Assembly (NCBI GenBank): GCA_011525665.1
Contig: WYAU01000040.1
Span: 1 to 64,000, forward strand
Length of the DNA: 64,000 nt
Reading direction: 5' to 3'
Source of the DNA: Candidatus Brocadia sp.
GTDB lineage: Bacteria > Planctomycetota > Brocadiia > Brocadiales > Brocadiaceae
The notes under the pieces: model-generated
The model's database searches: none
What the model was told of the DNA's origin: nothing
Seen by the model: the letters and a program-made list of their open reading frames with translations, nothing else
Shown here: piece after piece, positions 9,169 through 18,034 of the stretch
Position numbering within the stretch: position 1 is the first letter of the stretch
Layout of the letters: every line of letters begins with the position of its first letter
Position numbers and translations under genes: made by a program

Positions 9169-9193
9169 TTACGGAAAGCGGAAGGAGGTACTC

Positions 9194-11026
9194 ATGATGA
9201 AAAAAGTTATGATTATACCGATTATTGTCCTTCTTGTGCTCGTTGGCTTGAAAGGACTCGTGATCTCTGCAGAAAGTTATGAGAATACCCTTCACGAAGG
9301 AAATCTTTTCGTCCGGAAACAAATGTATCAGGAAGCGCTCGGCGCCTACGAGAACGCTATCCGGATGAAGCCCGATGCCATTGAGGCCTGGTACAATAAA
9401 GCAGTGGTGCTTGATTATTTAGGCAAATACAGGGAATCCGTGGAGTGCTTCGACAAGGCAATTCAGTACAGGCCGGAGTATTATGAAGCGTGGTATATGA
9501 AGGGGCGGACCCTGGATCATGCGGGGAAATACGAAGAAGCGGTTAAGGCGTTTGATAAGGCGTTAGAGATCAAGCCGGATTCTCTTGAGGTCTTATATAA
9601 TAAGGGAAATGTGTTAGACCATATTGGGGATATCAGTGCCGCGGTCCGGACCTACGATCGCATTATTCACCTAAAGCCGGATGCGTATGAGGCGTGGAAT
9701 AATAAAGGCCTGACGCTGGCAAGGATGCCCGAGAGCCGAAATGAGGCATTAGAGGCGTATGACAGGGCTATTGCGATTAATCCAAAATATTATGAGGCGT
9801 GGATAAATAAGGGGAATTGTTTTGTCAGGCTCCGCAGATACCAGGAGGCTGTTGAAGCCTATGACAGGGCAATTGAGATAAAACCTACCGAACATGCATC
9901 GTGGGCCGATAAGGGATTTACCCTTGCCGATCTGGGAAAACATGAAGAGGCCATTAATGCCTTCAGCAAAGCAATTGAATTGAAACCCGATTCATATGCA
10001 GCCTGGAACGGAAAAGGGCTTGCGCTGGACGCTGTGGGCCGGTATGAAGATGCCCTTGCAGCATATGAGAAAACGATTGAAATCCAACCCGATTCGTACG
10101 GGGCATGGACGAATAAGGGGCTGGCCTTGTCCCGTCTTGGGAAGCATGGGGAGGCCGTTGCCGCTTATGAAAAAGCGCTCCAGATTCAGCCTGACTCGTA
10201 TGAAACCATGACAAATAAGGGGTGTGAGCTGTTCCATCTGGGAAAATATGAAGAAGCAATCACTGTTTTTGATAGCACGATAAAACTGAGGTCGGATTAC
10301 CCCCAGGTATGGAATAACAAAGGGAACGCCCTTTTGCGGCTAGGAAAGTTTATGGAGGCAATAAAATCTTTTGATAAAGTGGCCCAGATAATTACTGATG
10401 AGGAAGCGGCAAATATTCCGCGACAGGCAAAAATCAAACATGAAGCCCTCTGCAACAAGGGCCTTGCGCTTGTGCAACTTCAGAATTACGAAGAGGCCAT
10501 AAAGGTATTTGACAGGGCACAGAAGATAAAACCGGACGACTTTGTCGTGTGGATAAATAAAGGGCTTTCCCTTTTGCAATTAAAAAAATACCCGGAGGCG
10601 CTGGATGCATTTGCCAGGGCGACGAGCCTGAGTGGCAACGTTCACGAGGCATGGAATTATCAGGGGTATGTGTTCGAGGAGATGGGGAAAAAACAAGAGG
10701 CGCTGGAGGCGTATAATAAGGCCATTCAGAACAAACCGGACTTCTTTGTGGCCTTCAATAACAGAGGTCTTCTGTTCGACGCCATGGGAAACCACACGGA
10801 GGCGATCGAGTCTTATGATACGGCGTTGCGCATAGAGCCCAAATTCGATGCGGCGTGGTTCAACAAGGCGTGTGCGCAAGTTCTGTCAGACGACAAGTCC
10901 GGAGGTCTGGCTTCTTTAAAGAAAGCTATCGAGTTAAATCCCGCCTATAAAAGGCTGGCGAGGACTAATCCCGATTTCTCAAAACTTCAGGGAGATGCAG
11001 ATTTTCTTAAAATTGTAGGCGAATAG
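9194..11026 (+). CDS. Exported protein made of about sixteen TPR repeats
   Basis: 610 residues. One hydrophobic N-terminal segment (signal peptide or anchor, about residues 4-24) precedes an almost uninterrupted array of 34-residue tetratricopeptide repeats with the pattern A-W-x-N-K-G, Y-x-E-A, F-x-x-A-I-x-I-x-P-D. Such solenoids are protein-binding scaffolds, often in envelope assembly. The start is set by GGAAGGAGG eight bases upstream and by a promoter that overlaps the upstream part of the open frame. No enzymatic domain is visible. The repeats are similar enough to each other to suggest recent internal amplification. Confidence 0.85.
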   Translation: MMKKVMIIPIIVLLVLVGLKGLVISAESYENTLHEGNLFVRKQMYQEALGAYENAIRMKPDAIEAWYNKAVVLDYLGKYRESVECFDKAIQYRPEYYEAWYMKGRTLDHAGKYEEAVKAFDKALEIKPDSLEVLYNKGNVLDHIGDISAAVRTYDRIIHLKPDAYEAWNNKGLTLARMPESRNEALEAYDRAIAINPKYYEAWINKGNCFVRLRRYQEAVEAYDRAIEIKPTEHASWADKGFTLADLGKHEEAINAFSKAIELKPDSYAAWNGKGLALDAVGRYEDALAAYEKTIEIQPDSYGAWTNKGLALSRLGKHGEAVAAYEKALQIQPDSYETMTNKGCELFHLGKYEEAITVFDSTIKLRSDYPQVWNNKGNALLRLGKFMEAIKSFDKVAQIITDEEAANIPRQAKIKHEALCNKGLALVQLQNYEEAIKVFDRAQKIKPDDFVVWINKGLSLLQLKKYPEALDAFARATSLSGNVHEAWNYQGYVFEEMGKKQEALEAYNKAIQNKPDFFVAFNNRGLLFDAMGNHTEAIESYDTALRIEPKFDAAWFNKACAQVLSDDKSGGLASLKKAIELNPAYKRLARTNPDFSKLQGDADFLKIVGE

Positions 11027-11139
11027 CATTTTGTAAAAAAGTAGTCATGATAAAAGGGGGGGAAGGCCGTTGCTCCGGGAGAAATGATTTTTGTTCTCCC
11101 CGGAAATGATGGGCGGGAAACGATTATTGTAACCGCCGT

Positions 11140-12585
11140 TTAAGGGACGCTGTGAAAAGTTAGTTTTAAAATCTTCTTCGTACCGGGCGTTACTTTCACC
11201 TCGTTGTCCGTACATATTCCAACAACCCAGACAGGCCGATCGTTCATGACGACAAGTGGAATAGCGTCGCGTTCTTTCCGGGGGATTTTATTGTCAATGA
11301 AGAGATCTTTCAGTTTTTTATGACCAGTGATACCTAACGGAGAAATCGTGTCTCCGTCTCTGCGTCCCCTCACAGAAAGGGGCATGGTTACCCTTTGCAG
11401 GTCAAAGACCTCTTCATACCTTGTCTTGGTTTTTTTGTACGTTTCCAATGAAAAATCTTGCGTGTCTAGGATTTCAGATGTTATGTGCCCCAATGGGTAA
11501 AGGGGCGTTGTCCCCGGTATTTGAACGACAACTTCGGATAATGGTATGCATGGCTTACGGTGGGGTTCTTTTTTAAAGTGAAGCATGCCGTGTTCATGCC
11601 ATAAATAAAGTTTTCCGGGCAAGGGAAATTGCCTCCCTTTTCCTTTCCTGGTTAATTCATCAAGCATCCTGGTGTAGTGCTCATAGGAAATCTCCTTTAA
11701 AGGGACGTGCATTGTAATTAATATTTCTCTTAATGCAAGGTATTGCAGGATCTCCGGTTGTTTTGCCAAAAAATGGGTATTGACGGTATATGCGTCTTTC
11801 CTTTCCTCTACCGTGGTGGCTTTTGCGATTTTTTTTGCTTCTGAAAGCACATACTCGTTGTTTCTGCAGAGGATTTGGCAGAGTTGCATAAGCAAGCCCT
11901 TGATATTGGGATTGTAGTGGTTTTCCAACAAGGGGATCAGTTCGAGCCGTATCTTGTTTCGGAGATAGACGGGCTCGTAATTGGAGTCGTCCGTTCTGTA
12001 ATTACCGTGTTCTTTCCCAAGGTATTCAATAATATCCTTTCTCCATGAAAAGAGGAGGGGACGAACGAGTTGTACCGAGGAGTCTGTGGCTAAAGGGCGT
12101 TTAAGGGGTATCCCCCCCAGTCCCAGTGTGCCCGTACCCCTGATTATACGATGAAGAAGGGTTTCGATATTGTCATCTGCGGTATGCCCGACAGCTACCG
12201 CAGAGGCGCGATGTTCTTTCGCCGATTCCATAAAAAATTTATATCTCTCCATGCGGGCTGTTTCTTCAACCGAATGTTTCGTTTCGTCTGCGACCTTTTT
12301 AATATCAACCCTTTTCACAATGAAGGGCAGGGAAAGGTCTTTTGATAAATTCCGGACAAATTGTTCATCCTCTTCCGAGGAGGTTCCGCGAAGCTGGTGG
12401 TTAAGGTGGGCAATGAGTAAGCGGAGGCGAAGGTTTTTGGCCGAATTGATGATGGAGAGGGTTTTGAGAAGGGAGACGGAATCAGGCCCTCCGGATACCG
12501 CAATGATGACGGAATCATGAGGTTCGATGAGACGGTATTTTTTGATGGTGTTGAAGACGGTGAAGGGCAGTTTATCTAATCGCAT
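11140..12585 (-). CDS. tilS: tRNA(Ile)-lysidine synthase TilS
   Basis: A 481-residue enzyme that attaches lysine to C34 of tRNA-Ile(CAU) with ATP, changing its identity from Met to Ile. The N-type ATP pyrophosphatase loop SGGPDS is near residue 30. HLNHQLRG and GHTADDNIETLL motifs follow, and a C-terminal substrate-binding domain (about 375-480, RGRRDGDTISPLG) is present, so this is the long, E. coli-like form. There is no Shine-Dalgarno sequence, and the predicted promoter places the transcript start at or next to the ATG. It diverges from the DUF192 gene. Confidence 0.95.
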   Translation of the reverse strand: MRLDKLPFTVFNTIKKYRLIEPHDSVIIAVSGGPDSVSLLKTLSIINSAKNLRLRLLIAHLNHQLRGTSSEEDEQFVRNLSKDLSLPFIVKRVDIKKVADETKHSVEETARMERYKFFMESAKEHRASAVAVGHTADDNIETLLHRIIRGTGTLGLGGIPLKRPLATDSSVQLVRPLLFSWRKDIIEYLGKEHGNYRTDDSNYEPVYLRNKIRLELIPLLENHYNPNIKGLLMQLCQILCRNNEYVLSEAKKIAKATTVEERKDAYTVNTHFLAKQPEILQYLALREILITMHVPLKEISYEHYTRMLDELTRKGKGRQFPLPGKLYLWHEHGMLHFKKEPHRKPCIPLSEVVVQIPGTTPLYPLGHITSEILDTQDFSLETYKKTKTRYEEVFDLQRVTMPLSVRGRRDGDTISPLGITGHKKLKDLFIDNKIPRKERDAIPLVVMNDRPVWVVGICTDNEVKVTPGTKKILKLTFHSVP

Positions 12586-12592
12586 AACCGGA

Positions 12593-12621
12593 ACTATAGC
12601 CGGTTAGTTTGAGTAAGTCAA
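12593..12621 (-). promoter_or_regulatory. tilS promoter, predicted to give a leaderless mRNA
   Basis: On the minus strand TTGACT (12621-12616), a 17-bp spacer and TATAGT (12598-12593). The expected +1 falls at about 12586, one base before the tilS ATG (12585-12583). No ribosome binding site is present, which fits a leaderless message. Confidence 0.6.
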
Positions 12622-12634
12622 GTTTAGAAATAGG

Positions 12635-12662
12635 TTGACTTTAGTTTTTGGGCTCGTAAAAT
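12635..12662 (+). promoter_or_regulatory. Promoter of the DUF192 gene
   Basis: TTGACT (12635-12640), 16 bp and TAAAAT (12657-12662), back to back with the tilS promoter. The leader would be about 28 nt. Confidence 0.5.
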
Positions 12663-12696
12663 ATCCCCTAGTCGTGATTTTGCAAAGAAGAGTGTT

Positions 12697-13167
12697 ATGG
12701 CTATGAATAAAAAATGGCAGCGTTTTTTCCTTATAATACTTTTCGTTCACATCGGTATAGCGTCTGGTGGTTTTGATGCGGTCTCCCGTGATGAACTGAA
12801 AAGAAAGGGCGTATTGTCTATAAACGTGGCAGGAACTGAACTGGAAGTGGAATTAGCAGTTACTCCGGAAGAGCACGTGTTAGGTTTGATGCATCGCGAC
12901 ACCCTGGAAGACAACGGGGGCATGTTGTTTATCTTTCCCCGGGAGCGGATTCTGTCTTTTTGGATGAAAGACACCCGTATTCCCCTTTCTATAGCCTTTA
13001 TAAAGGCCGATGGCCGAATCGTGCAAATCGAATCGATGAAGCCGTACAGTTTGGATACCCATGTTTCACGGGAAAAGGTTAAATATGCTTTGGAGATGAA
13101 TGAGGGATGGTTTAATGCACATAAGGCAAAAGAGGGTGATACGGTAAAAATACCGGCTGGCTATTGA
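12697..13167 (+). CDS. Exported DUF192 family protein
   Basis: 156 residues. A signal peptide (about 1-27) is followed by a complete DUF192 domain (about 40-154) with the family hallmarks GLMHRDTL, GMLFIFP, FWMKDTRIPLSIAF and ALEMNEGWF. The family is widespread, usually exported or archaeal, and has no established biochemical role. An alternative ATG two codons downstream (12703) is equally possible. AAGAAGAG serves as ribosome binding site. Confidence 0.85.
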   Translation: MAMNKKWQRFFLIILFVHIGIASGGFDAVSRDELKRKGVLSINVAGTELEVELAVTPEEHVLGLMHRDTLEDNGGMLFIFPRERILSFWMKDTRIPLSIAFIKADGRIVQIESMKPYSLDTHVSREKVKYALEMNEGWFNAHKAKEGDTVKIPAGY

Positions 13168-13313
13168 AGGAAACGAAGCAACCGGACGGGAGTGAAAATT
13201 TATATTTTAGGACTTTTCATTTTATTTACGTAAGTTGGTTTTTAGGCGGCACGGACAAATACGTTTATCCGTGCTTCACTGGCATTCTTCTTTTATGAAA
13301 AGGGGTATATTCC

Positions 13314-14069
13314 GTGAATACAAAGCGATCAAGGTTGCTGGGTATAGGCGGCGTGTTTTTTCTCTGCGTTGCTTCATATGGTTTGCAGGGGTGCAAGAAA
13401 GAGCCGCCGTCATCCGGTGCAGAGAAGTCCGTACTGGAGCGTGAAATACAAAAAGGACACAGGGAGATCGGTTTAGCGCTTTATGAAAAAGGGAAAAGTT
13501 TAGAGGCTATTGAAGAATTTAAAAAAGCTATTGCAGATAATACGGCGGATGTTGCGGTATATTACAATCTTGCCTCTGCCTATTACGATGAGGAGATGGT
13601 ACATGACGCAATAGGGATGTATACAAAGGTTATTGAAATGGCCCCGGATCATGCCGAAGCGCATTATAATTTGGGCCTTATTCTTATCGACGAAGGTTCG
13701 TGCGACGAAGGGATTCGCGAGCTGAGAAAGGTGCTGGAGATAGACCCCAGGCATGAAAACGCTGCATATAGCCTGGGGGATGCATATTACGATTGTGAAA
13801 AAATCGATGATGCGATAGAAACGTGGAAAACATTGCTAAAGGATAATCCGGAAGATAGCATTCTTCACTATAACCTTGGTGTTGCGTACCGTGAGAAGGG
13901 GCAACTGGATCCTGCAATATCTGAGTTAGAAAAAGCGCTTGAGGGCAATCCCAATGACCGGCATATTCAGCAGTTGTTAAAACAACTAACGACAAAAAAG
14001 AAGAAAGCTGTCAAAAGCTCTGGCAAAGGTAAAAATATGAAAAAGGTGGAAGAGAAGAAAAACAAATAA
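13314..14069 (+). CDS. TPR lipoprotein
   Basis: 251 residues with a lipoprotein signal peptide whose lipobox is LQGC (cysteine near residue 27). About five TPR repeats (residues 45-225) follow, then a lysine-rich tail (KKKKAVKSSGKGK). It should be anchored in a membrane facing the periplasm and act as a protein-protein adaptor. The GTG start follows AAAAGGGG. It shares repeat style with the protein at 9194-11026 but is much shorter. The partner is unknown. Confidence 0.82.
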   Translation: MNTKRSRLLGIGGVFFLCVASYGLQGCKKEPPSSGAEKSVLEREIQKGHREIGLALYEKGKSLEAIEEFKKAIADNTADVAVYYNLASAYYDEEMVHDAIGMYTKVIEMAPDHAEAHYNLGLILIDEGSCDEGIRELRKVLEIDPRHENAAYSLGDAYYDCEKIDDAIETWKTLLKDNPEDSILHYNLGVAYREKGQLDPAISELEKALEGNPNDRHIQQLLKQLTTKKKKAVKSSGKGKNMKKVEEKKNK

Positions 14070-14189
14070 TCGTGCTCTTTTTCTTTAACGGGTAGTCTCA
14101 GGTGAATTTTTTTGGGTAACCGTAGCGGCAATGTATCTTTGCTCCTACAGGGTTTGTTTGAAATTCCTTAACGGTGAATAATAGGTGAT

Positions 14190-14837
14190 ATGACCAAAAC
14201 AGGGGTGGTTAGCATTATTAACGAGAAAGATGGTTCTGAAATGGTTCTTGTGCCGCCGGGTGAATTTATTATGGGTGAGGAAAGAAAAGTGGTGTATGTT
14301 GATGCTTTTTATATTGATAAATTTCCCGTAACGAATTTTCACTATAAAAAGTATATTGATGAGACGGGATCTCAGGAACCTTTGTTTTGGGAGAATGAGC
14401 GATTTAATAAACCATCACAACCCGTCGTGGGTGTTAGCTGGAAAGACGCCGTTGCCTACGCAAAATGGGCGGGTAAACGACTGCCCCGGGAGGTGGAGTG
14501 GGAAAAAGCGGCCCGGGGTGTCGATGGAAGGGAATATCCATGGGGAAACACGCAACCGGATAATTCAAAGGCGGTTTACAATCTGGATCCAAACACCGGC
14601 GCTCCTGCACCGGTCGGTGATCGAAAGGAGGGAGCAAGTCCTTTCGGTTGTTTTGACATGGCTGGAAATGTCTGGGAATGGTGCGAAGATTGGTATGAAG
14701 AAGGAAAGTTTCGCGTCGTCAGAGGCGGCTCATGGGTAAACCATCATTATATTCTGAGAAGCGCCTACCGGAGCTGCAGTTATCCCGAAGGCCGGGATAA
14801 TAACGTCGGTTTCCGCTGCGTAAAGGAAGCGAAGTAA
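14190..14837 (+). CDS. SUMF1/FGE-fold protein without the catalytic cysteines
   Basis: 215 residues covering the whole formylglycine-generating-enzyme fold: MVLVPPGEFIMG near the start, KRLPREVEWEKAARG in the middle, then GNVWEWCEDWY, VRGGSW and a C-terminal GFRC. True sulfatase-activating enzymes have a C-x4-C pair ahead of the AARS segment. Aligned from GFRC backwards, the equivalent positions here are Ile and Ser, so it probably does not make formylglycine. Proteins of this type commonly act as binding or ergothioneine-type modules. There is no signal peptide, so it is probably cytoplasmic. Confidence 0.75.
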   Translation: MTKTGVVSIINEKDGSEMVLVPPGEFIMGEERKVVYVDAFYIDKFPVTNFHYKKYIDETGSQEPLFWENERFNKPSQPVVGVSWKDAVAYAKWAGKRLPREVEWEKAARGVDGREYPWGNTQPDNSKAVYNLDPNTGAPAPVGDRKEGASPFGCFDMAGNVWEWCEDWYEEGKFRVVRGGSWVNHHYILRSAYRSCSYPEGRDNNVGFRCVKEAK

Positions 14838-14842
14838 TTTCA

Positions 14843-15277
14843 TTATTTCTTGATTCCCAGGGCATTAAGTGAGAGGCGGATATCATATTTCCCGTCGAAC
14901 TTGAATCCTTCGTCGAAGACCTTTCTGAGGTCGTAAATATTTTTAAAATCATCGCGGGAATCGGTTTCGGTTTTGCCCATAAGACCGCTTTCCACCAGGT
15001 TGAAAACGATGTTTCCGAAATCTTCGTCTTGCTGTATACCCCATTGTTCAAAAACGGTCAGAGTCATAAAACCAAACTGTTTTAATGCATATTTTCTAAC
15101 GCCCTCCATCAGCTGTTTTCCCGTTACGTGCCGGTCTACATCCGTTGTTTTTTGTTGATTTTTACCGAGCATGTTTGTGGTGTAGTCAAGGGCCTCGAAT
15201 ACAAACTGATATGCCTGGAGGGAGTAACGGGGGTCTTTTTTAATAATTTCTTTTATCTTGTTCCATGTTTTTGTCAT
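14843..15277 (-). CDS. Conserved protein of the Planctomycetes/Verrucomicrobia-restricted family (Minf_1886-like)
   Basis: A 144-residue soluble protein. I recognise it from its pattern RYSLQAYQFVFEALDY, HVTGKQLMEGVRKYA and WGIQQDEDFGNIVF as the small family restricted to Planctomycetes and Verrucomicrobia (TIGR04138/Minf_1886 as I recall it). Its function is not known. GGAGAAATCGCT precedes the start. It lies 28 bp downstream of metG in what looks like a ricT-metG-orf operon, a hint at a translation or RNA role. It is the best taxonomic marker in the window. Confidence 0.75.
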   Translation of the reverse strand: MTKTWNKIKEIIKKDPRYSLQAYQFVFEALDYTTNMLGKNQQKTTDVDRHVTGKQLMEGVRKYALKQFGFMTLTVFEQWGIQQDEDFGNIVFNLVESGLMGKTETDSRDDFKNIYDLRKVFDEGFKFDGKYDIRLSLNALGIKK

Positions 15278-15305
15278 AGCGATTTCTCCAATTTTTTATC
15301 ATCGG

Positions 15306-16832
15306 TTAGAGAGGTTCGATTCTTGGGAAGAGTGGTTTTCCTTTCCGCGAGATGGTACCTTCCTTAATTCCCTGATGAAATTCCAGGCAAAGGGGACGGT
15401 TATCCTCCCCGACGCCAAGCTGTCGTTGAATTTCCTCCGCTGTCTTCGGCATAAAGGGGTAAATAAAAACAGAAATATCTTTTATCGCCCTGGCTAATGT
15501 GCCGATGACTGCGGCAAGTTGCGGCCGTGCAGCGCTTGTTTTCGCCAGCATCCATGGTTTCTTTTCTTCTATGAATTTATTGGCGCGGCCGATAAATTCC
15601 CAAATAATCTCAAGCGCCCTGCTGAACTGGAGTTCATCCATTGCACGATCCATTCTCTCATAAGTTTCCTGTGAAGCGATTCTTAATTCATCATCCGCGC
15701 CGGTGGCCTCCGGGATGACCCCGTGAAAGTATTTTTCGATCATGGTTACCGTGCGTTGCAACAAGTTGCCCAGATCGTTACCGAGGTCGGAATTTATCCG
15801 GTGAACAAGGGCGCCGTAAGAAAAATTTCCATCCAGTCCAAAAGGGACCTCCCTGAGCAAAAAGTATCTGTAAGCATCTGTACCATAAGATTGAATGATT
15901 GTGATCGGGTCTATTGCATTTCCCAGCGATTTCGATATCTTTTGCCCTTCAATTGTCCACCAGCCATGCGCAAAGATTTTAAAGGGTAAGTCTATTTTCA
16001 GCGACATGAGCAGCGCCGGCCAGATAACACCATGAAACCACAGGATTTCTTTTCCGATAATGTGAACGCTTGCAGGCCAATATTTTTGGAATTTTTGCAT
16101 GTCGTCATCATATCCCACTGCGGTAATGTAGTTCAGGAGCGCGTCAATCCAGACATAAATGGTGTGAGTTTGATCCATGGGAACCTGAATACCCCACTCT
16201 ACGGCTGAACGACTGATGCTGATATCTTCTACCGGAGATTTGATCCTCTGCAATAATTCGTTTTTTCTCGATTCCGGTTGGATAAAATGGGGGTTTTTCT
16301 CGTAATGTTCAAGAAGTCTTTTTTGGTATTTTGATAATCTGAAAAAATAATTCTTTTCTTTTACTTTTTCGACGGCCCGACCGCATTCAGGACATTTCTT
16401 TTCCCTGAGTTGTGATTCGATCCAGAAACTTTCACAGGGAATACAATACCATCCCTCATATTCTCCCGGATAAATATCGCCGTTTTCAAAGATTTGCTGA
16501 AAGATTTTCTTGACACGGAGGCAATGCCGCTCATCAGTTGTCCGTATGAAATCATCATGGGAGATGTCAAGATGTGTCCACAAGGTCTTAAATTTACCCA
16601 CTACCGCGTTGACAAATTCCATGGGGGTTTTATTGCAGGATTGCGCCGCCTTTTGTATCTTTTGCCCGTGTTCATCCGTTCCTGTCAGGAAAAAGACGTC
16701 AAAGTTTTTGGTTCTTTTATATCGCGCCAGCGCATCGGCAGCAATGGTGGTGTAAGAATGACCTATATGCGGCACATCGTTGACATAATAAATGGGTGTC
16801 GTGAGATAAAAAGGGCGCTTACTCAAGGCCAC
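15306..16832 (-). CDS. metG: Methionyl-tRNA synthetase
   Basis: 508 residues, class I synthetase. It shows the HIGH-type motif (HIGHS in YVNDVPHIGHSYT), a zinc knuckle (CIPCES and CPECG), and the KMSKS-type motif as KISKS. An anticodon-binding helical domain follows (about 370-500). It lacks the C-terminal EMAP-like dimerisation domain found in longer forms. The GTG start has AAAGGA upstream and overlaps the end of the PSP1 gene by 14 bp, so the two are co-transcribed. Confidence 0.96.
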   Translation of the reverse strand: MALSKRPFYLTTPIYYVNDVPHIGHSYTTIAADALARYKRTKNFDVFFLTGTDEHGQKIQKAAQSCNKTPMEFVNAVVGKFKTLWTHLDISHDDFIRTTDERHCLRVKKIFQQIFENGDIYPGEYEGWYCIPCESFWIESQLREKKCPECGRAVEKVKEKNYFFRLSKYQKRLLEHYEKNPHFIQPESRKNELLQRIKSPVEDISISRSAVEWGIQVPMDQTHTIYVWIDALLNYITAVGYDDDMQKFQKYWPASVHIIGKEILWFHGVIWPALLMSLKIDLPFKIFAHGWWTIEGQKISKSLGNAIDPITIIQSYGTDAYRYFLLREVPFGLDGNFSYGALVHRINSDLGNDLGNLLQRTVTMIEKYFHGVIPEATGADDELRIASQETYERMDRAMDELQFSRALEIIWEFIGRANKFIEEKKPWMLAKTSAARPQLAAVIGTLARAIKDISVFIYPFMPKTAEEIQRQLGVGEDNRPLCLEFHQGIKEGTISRKGKPLFPRIEPL

Positions 16833-17688
16833 AATCCTTTTCGCAGGGGTGGTCGCACGCCGGTTCTTTTTGCCGCACGGGTTCCCTTACCCGGTCTATA
16901 ATGTCGTGTACAGACATGTTGAGTTTGCTTCCATTCTCCAGTTCAATGAGAACCTGCTGTTGTAATACATCGTAATTAACGACTTCTCCGAGTCCCTTCG
17001 CAGTTTTGACAATAGAGCCTTTTCTTGGCAGATTGTGCTTTAATTCTTCATAGACCCTGTCTTCGTAACGCAAACAACACATAAGACGGCCGCATCTCCC
17101 TGAGATCTTGGAAGGGTCGAGCGTCGCCTTCTGGTTTTTTGCCATTTTCATGGTGACGGGTTCAAGATTTTTGAGAAATGACCTGCAGCACAACTCCCGT
17201 CCGCAGTGCTCGTAATCAGCCAGCAGTCGCGCCTCGTCCCGAACGCCGATCTGTTTCATCTCTATGCGCGCCTGATATTCTTTTGCCAGGTCTTTTACCA
17301 GTTCCCTGAAATCTACACGGCCGTTGGCGAGGTAATAAAAGATGATTTTTTTTGTCCCGAACAGGTGTTCAACGCTGGCCAGTTTCATAAGGAGATTGTG
17401 CTCTCTAATCTTTTTCTGGCAAAATTTAAACTCGACAGGGATCAATTCATCTTGGATTCTCCTTTGTTTTTCTTTATCATCGGGGGTGGCTTTTCTCAAA
17501 ATTTCCCCGAGACCTTCAACCGGGTCATTATCTGCGATTTCTTTAACCTTTGTGACGACGTCGCCAAACTCTACGCCCCGATTGGAACGAATGATAACCG
17601 GGTCGCCCTTTTTTAGCGAATTAAACGGTGCGTAAAAATCGGAGGTGTTCTTGAGAACGCCGTATCGGATAGTAAAAATATGTCGCAT
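16819..17688 (-). CDS. ricT: PSP1 domain protein (RicT/YaaT family)
   Basis: 289 residues. The PSP1 C-terminal domain carries the two conserved cysteine clusters GRELCCRSF and CGRLMCCLRYE. In Bacillus, RicT is part of an Fe-S-containing complex affecting RNase Y and phosphorelays. The C-terminal tail (CDHPCEKDCGLE) is cysteine-rich and could bind metal. It is the first gene of an apparent ricT-metG-orf operon. A neighbourhood with metG is common for this family. Confidence 0.88.
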   Translation of the reverse strand: MRHIFTIRYGVLKNTSDFYAPFNSLKKGDPVIIRSNRGVEFGDVVTKVKEIADNDPVEGLGEILRKATPDDKEKQRRIQDELIPVEFKFCQKKIREHNLLMKLASVEHLFGTKKIIFYYLANGRVDFRELVKDLAKEYQARIEMKQIGVRDEARLLADYEHCGRELCCRSFLKNLEPVTMKMAKNQKATLDPSKISGRCGRLMCCLRYEDRVYEELKHNLPRKGSIVKTAKGLGEVVNYDVLQQQVLIELENGSKLNMSVHDIIDRVREPVRQKEPACDHPCEKDCGLE

Positions 17689-18034
17689 GAAGGCGCCGTC
17701 TAAAAAGATGTAATCTGCTTTTCCGCATTACTGTGTAAAAACATCTTTTGTAAGGAAAACTCTATTGCCCTTTATCCTCACCTTACACAAGGGGCGAAAG
17801 AAAGAGAGGCTGTTTTTGGTTGCGTAGCAACGCTGCGTCAGGGAATTATAACATTCCATCATAGCAAATTGCATTATCTCTTGTCAAGTTTCACGGCTTT
17901 TTTGGCAACCATAGGGTCAGGCGTAATGATTTCAATGGATTACACTTGCACTGCCGCTCCGGAATATGATATCATCTCCGGGCAAAAACGGCGTTATGGA
18001 ATTCCTTTATCAAAGCACAGATATGAGGCTTTAG
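17689..18034. other. Divergent intergenic region
   Basis: No gene is supported in these 346 bp between ricT (minus) and the sulfatase-like gene (plus). A weak plus-strand promoter candidate (TTGCAC 17946-17951, 18 bp, TATCAT 17970-17975) could serve the sulfatase-like gene. Confidence 0.4.

Noticed and set aside
9125-9193. Longer N-terminus of the 16-TPR protein (GTG at 9125)
   Set aside because: The predicted promoter lies within this segment and a strong ribosome binding site precedes ATG 9194.
11051-11110. Possible terminator between the TPR gene and tilS
   Set aside because: An imperfect stem (TCCGGGAGAA with TTCTCCCCGGA) is present, but there is no T run on either side.
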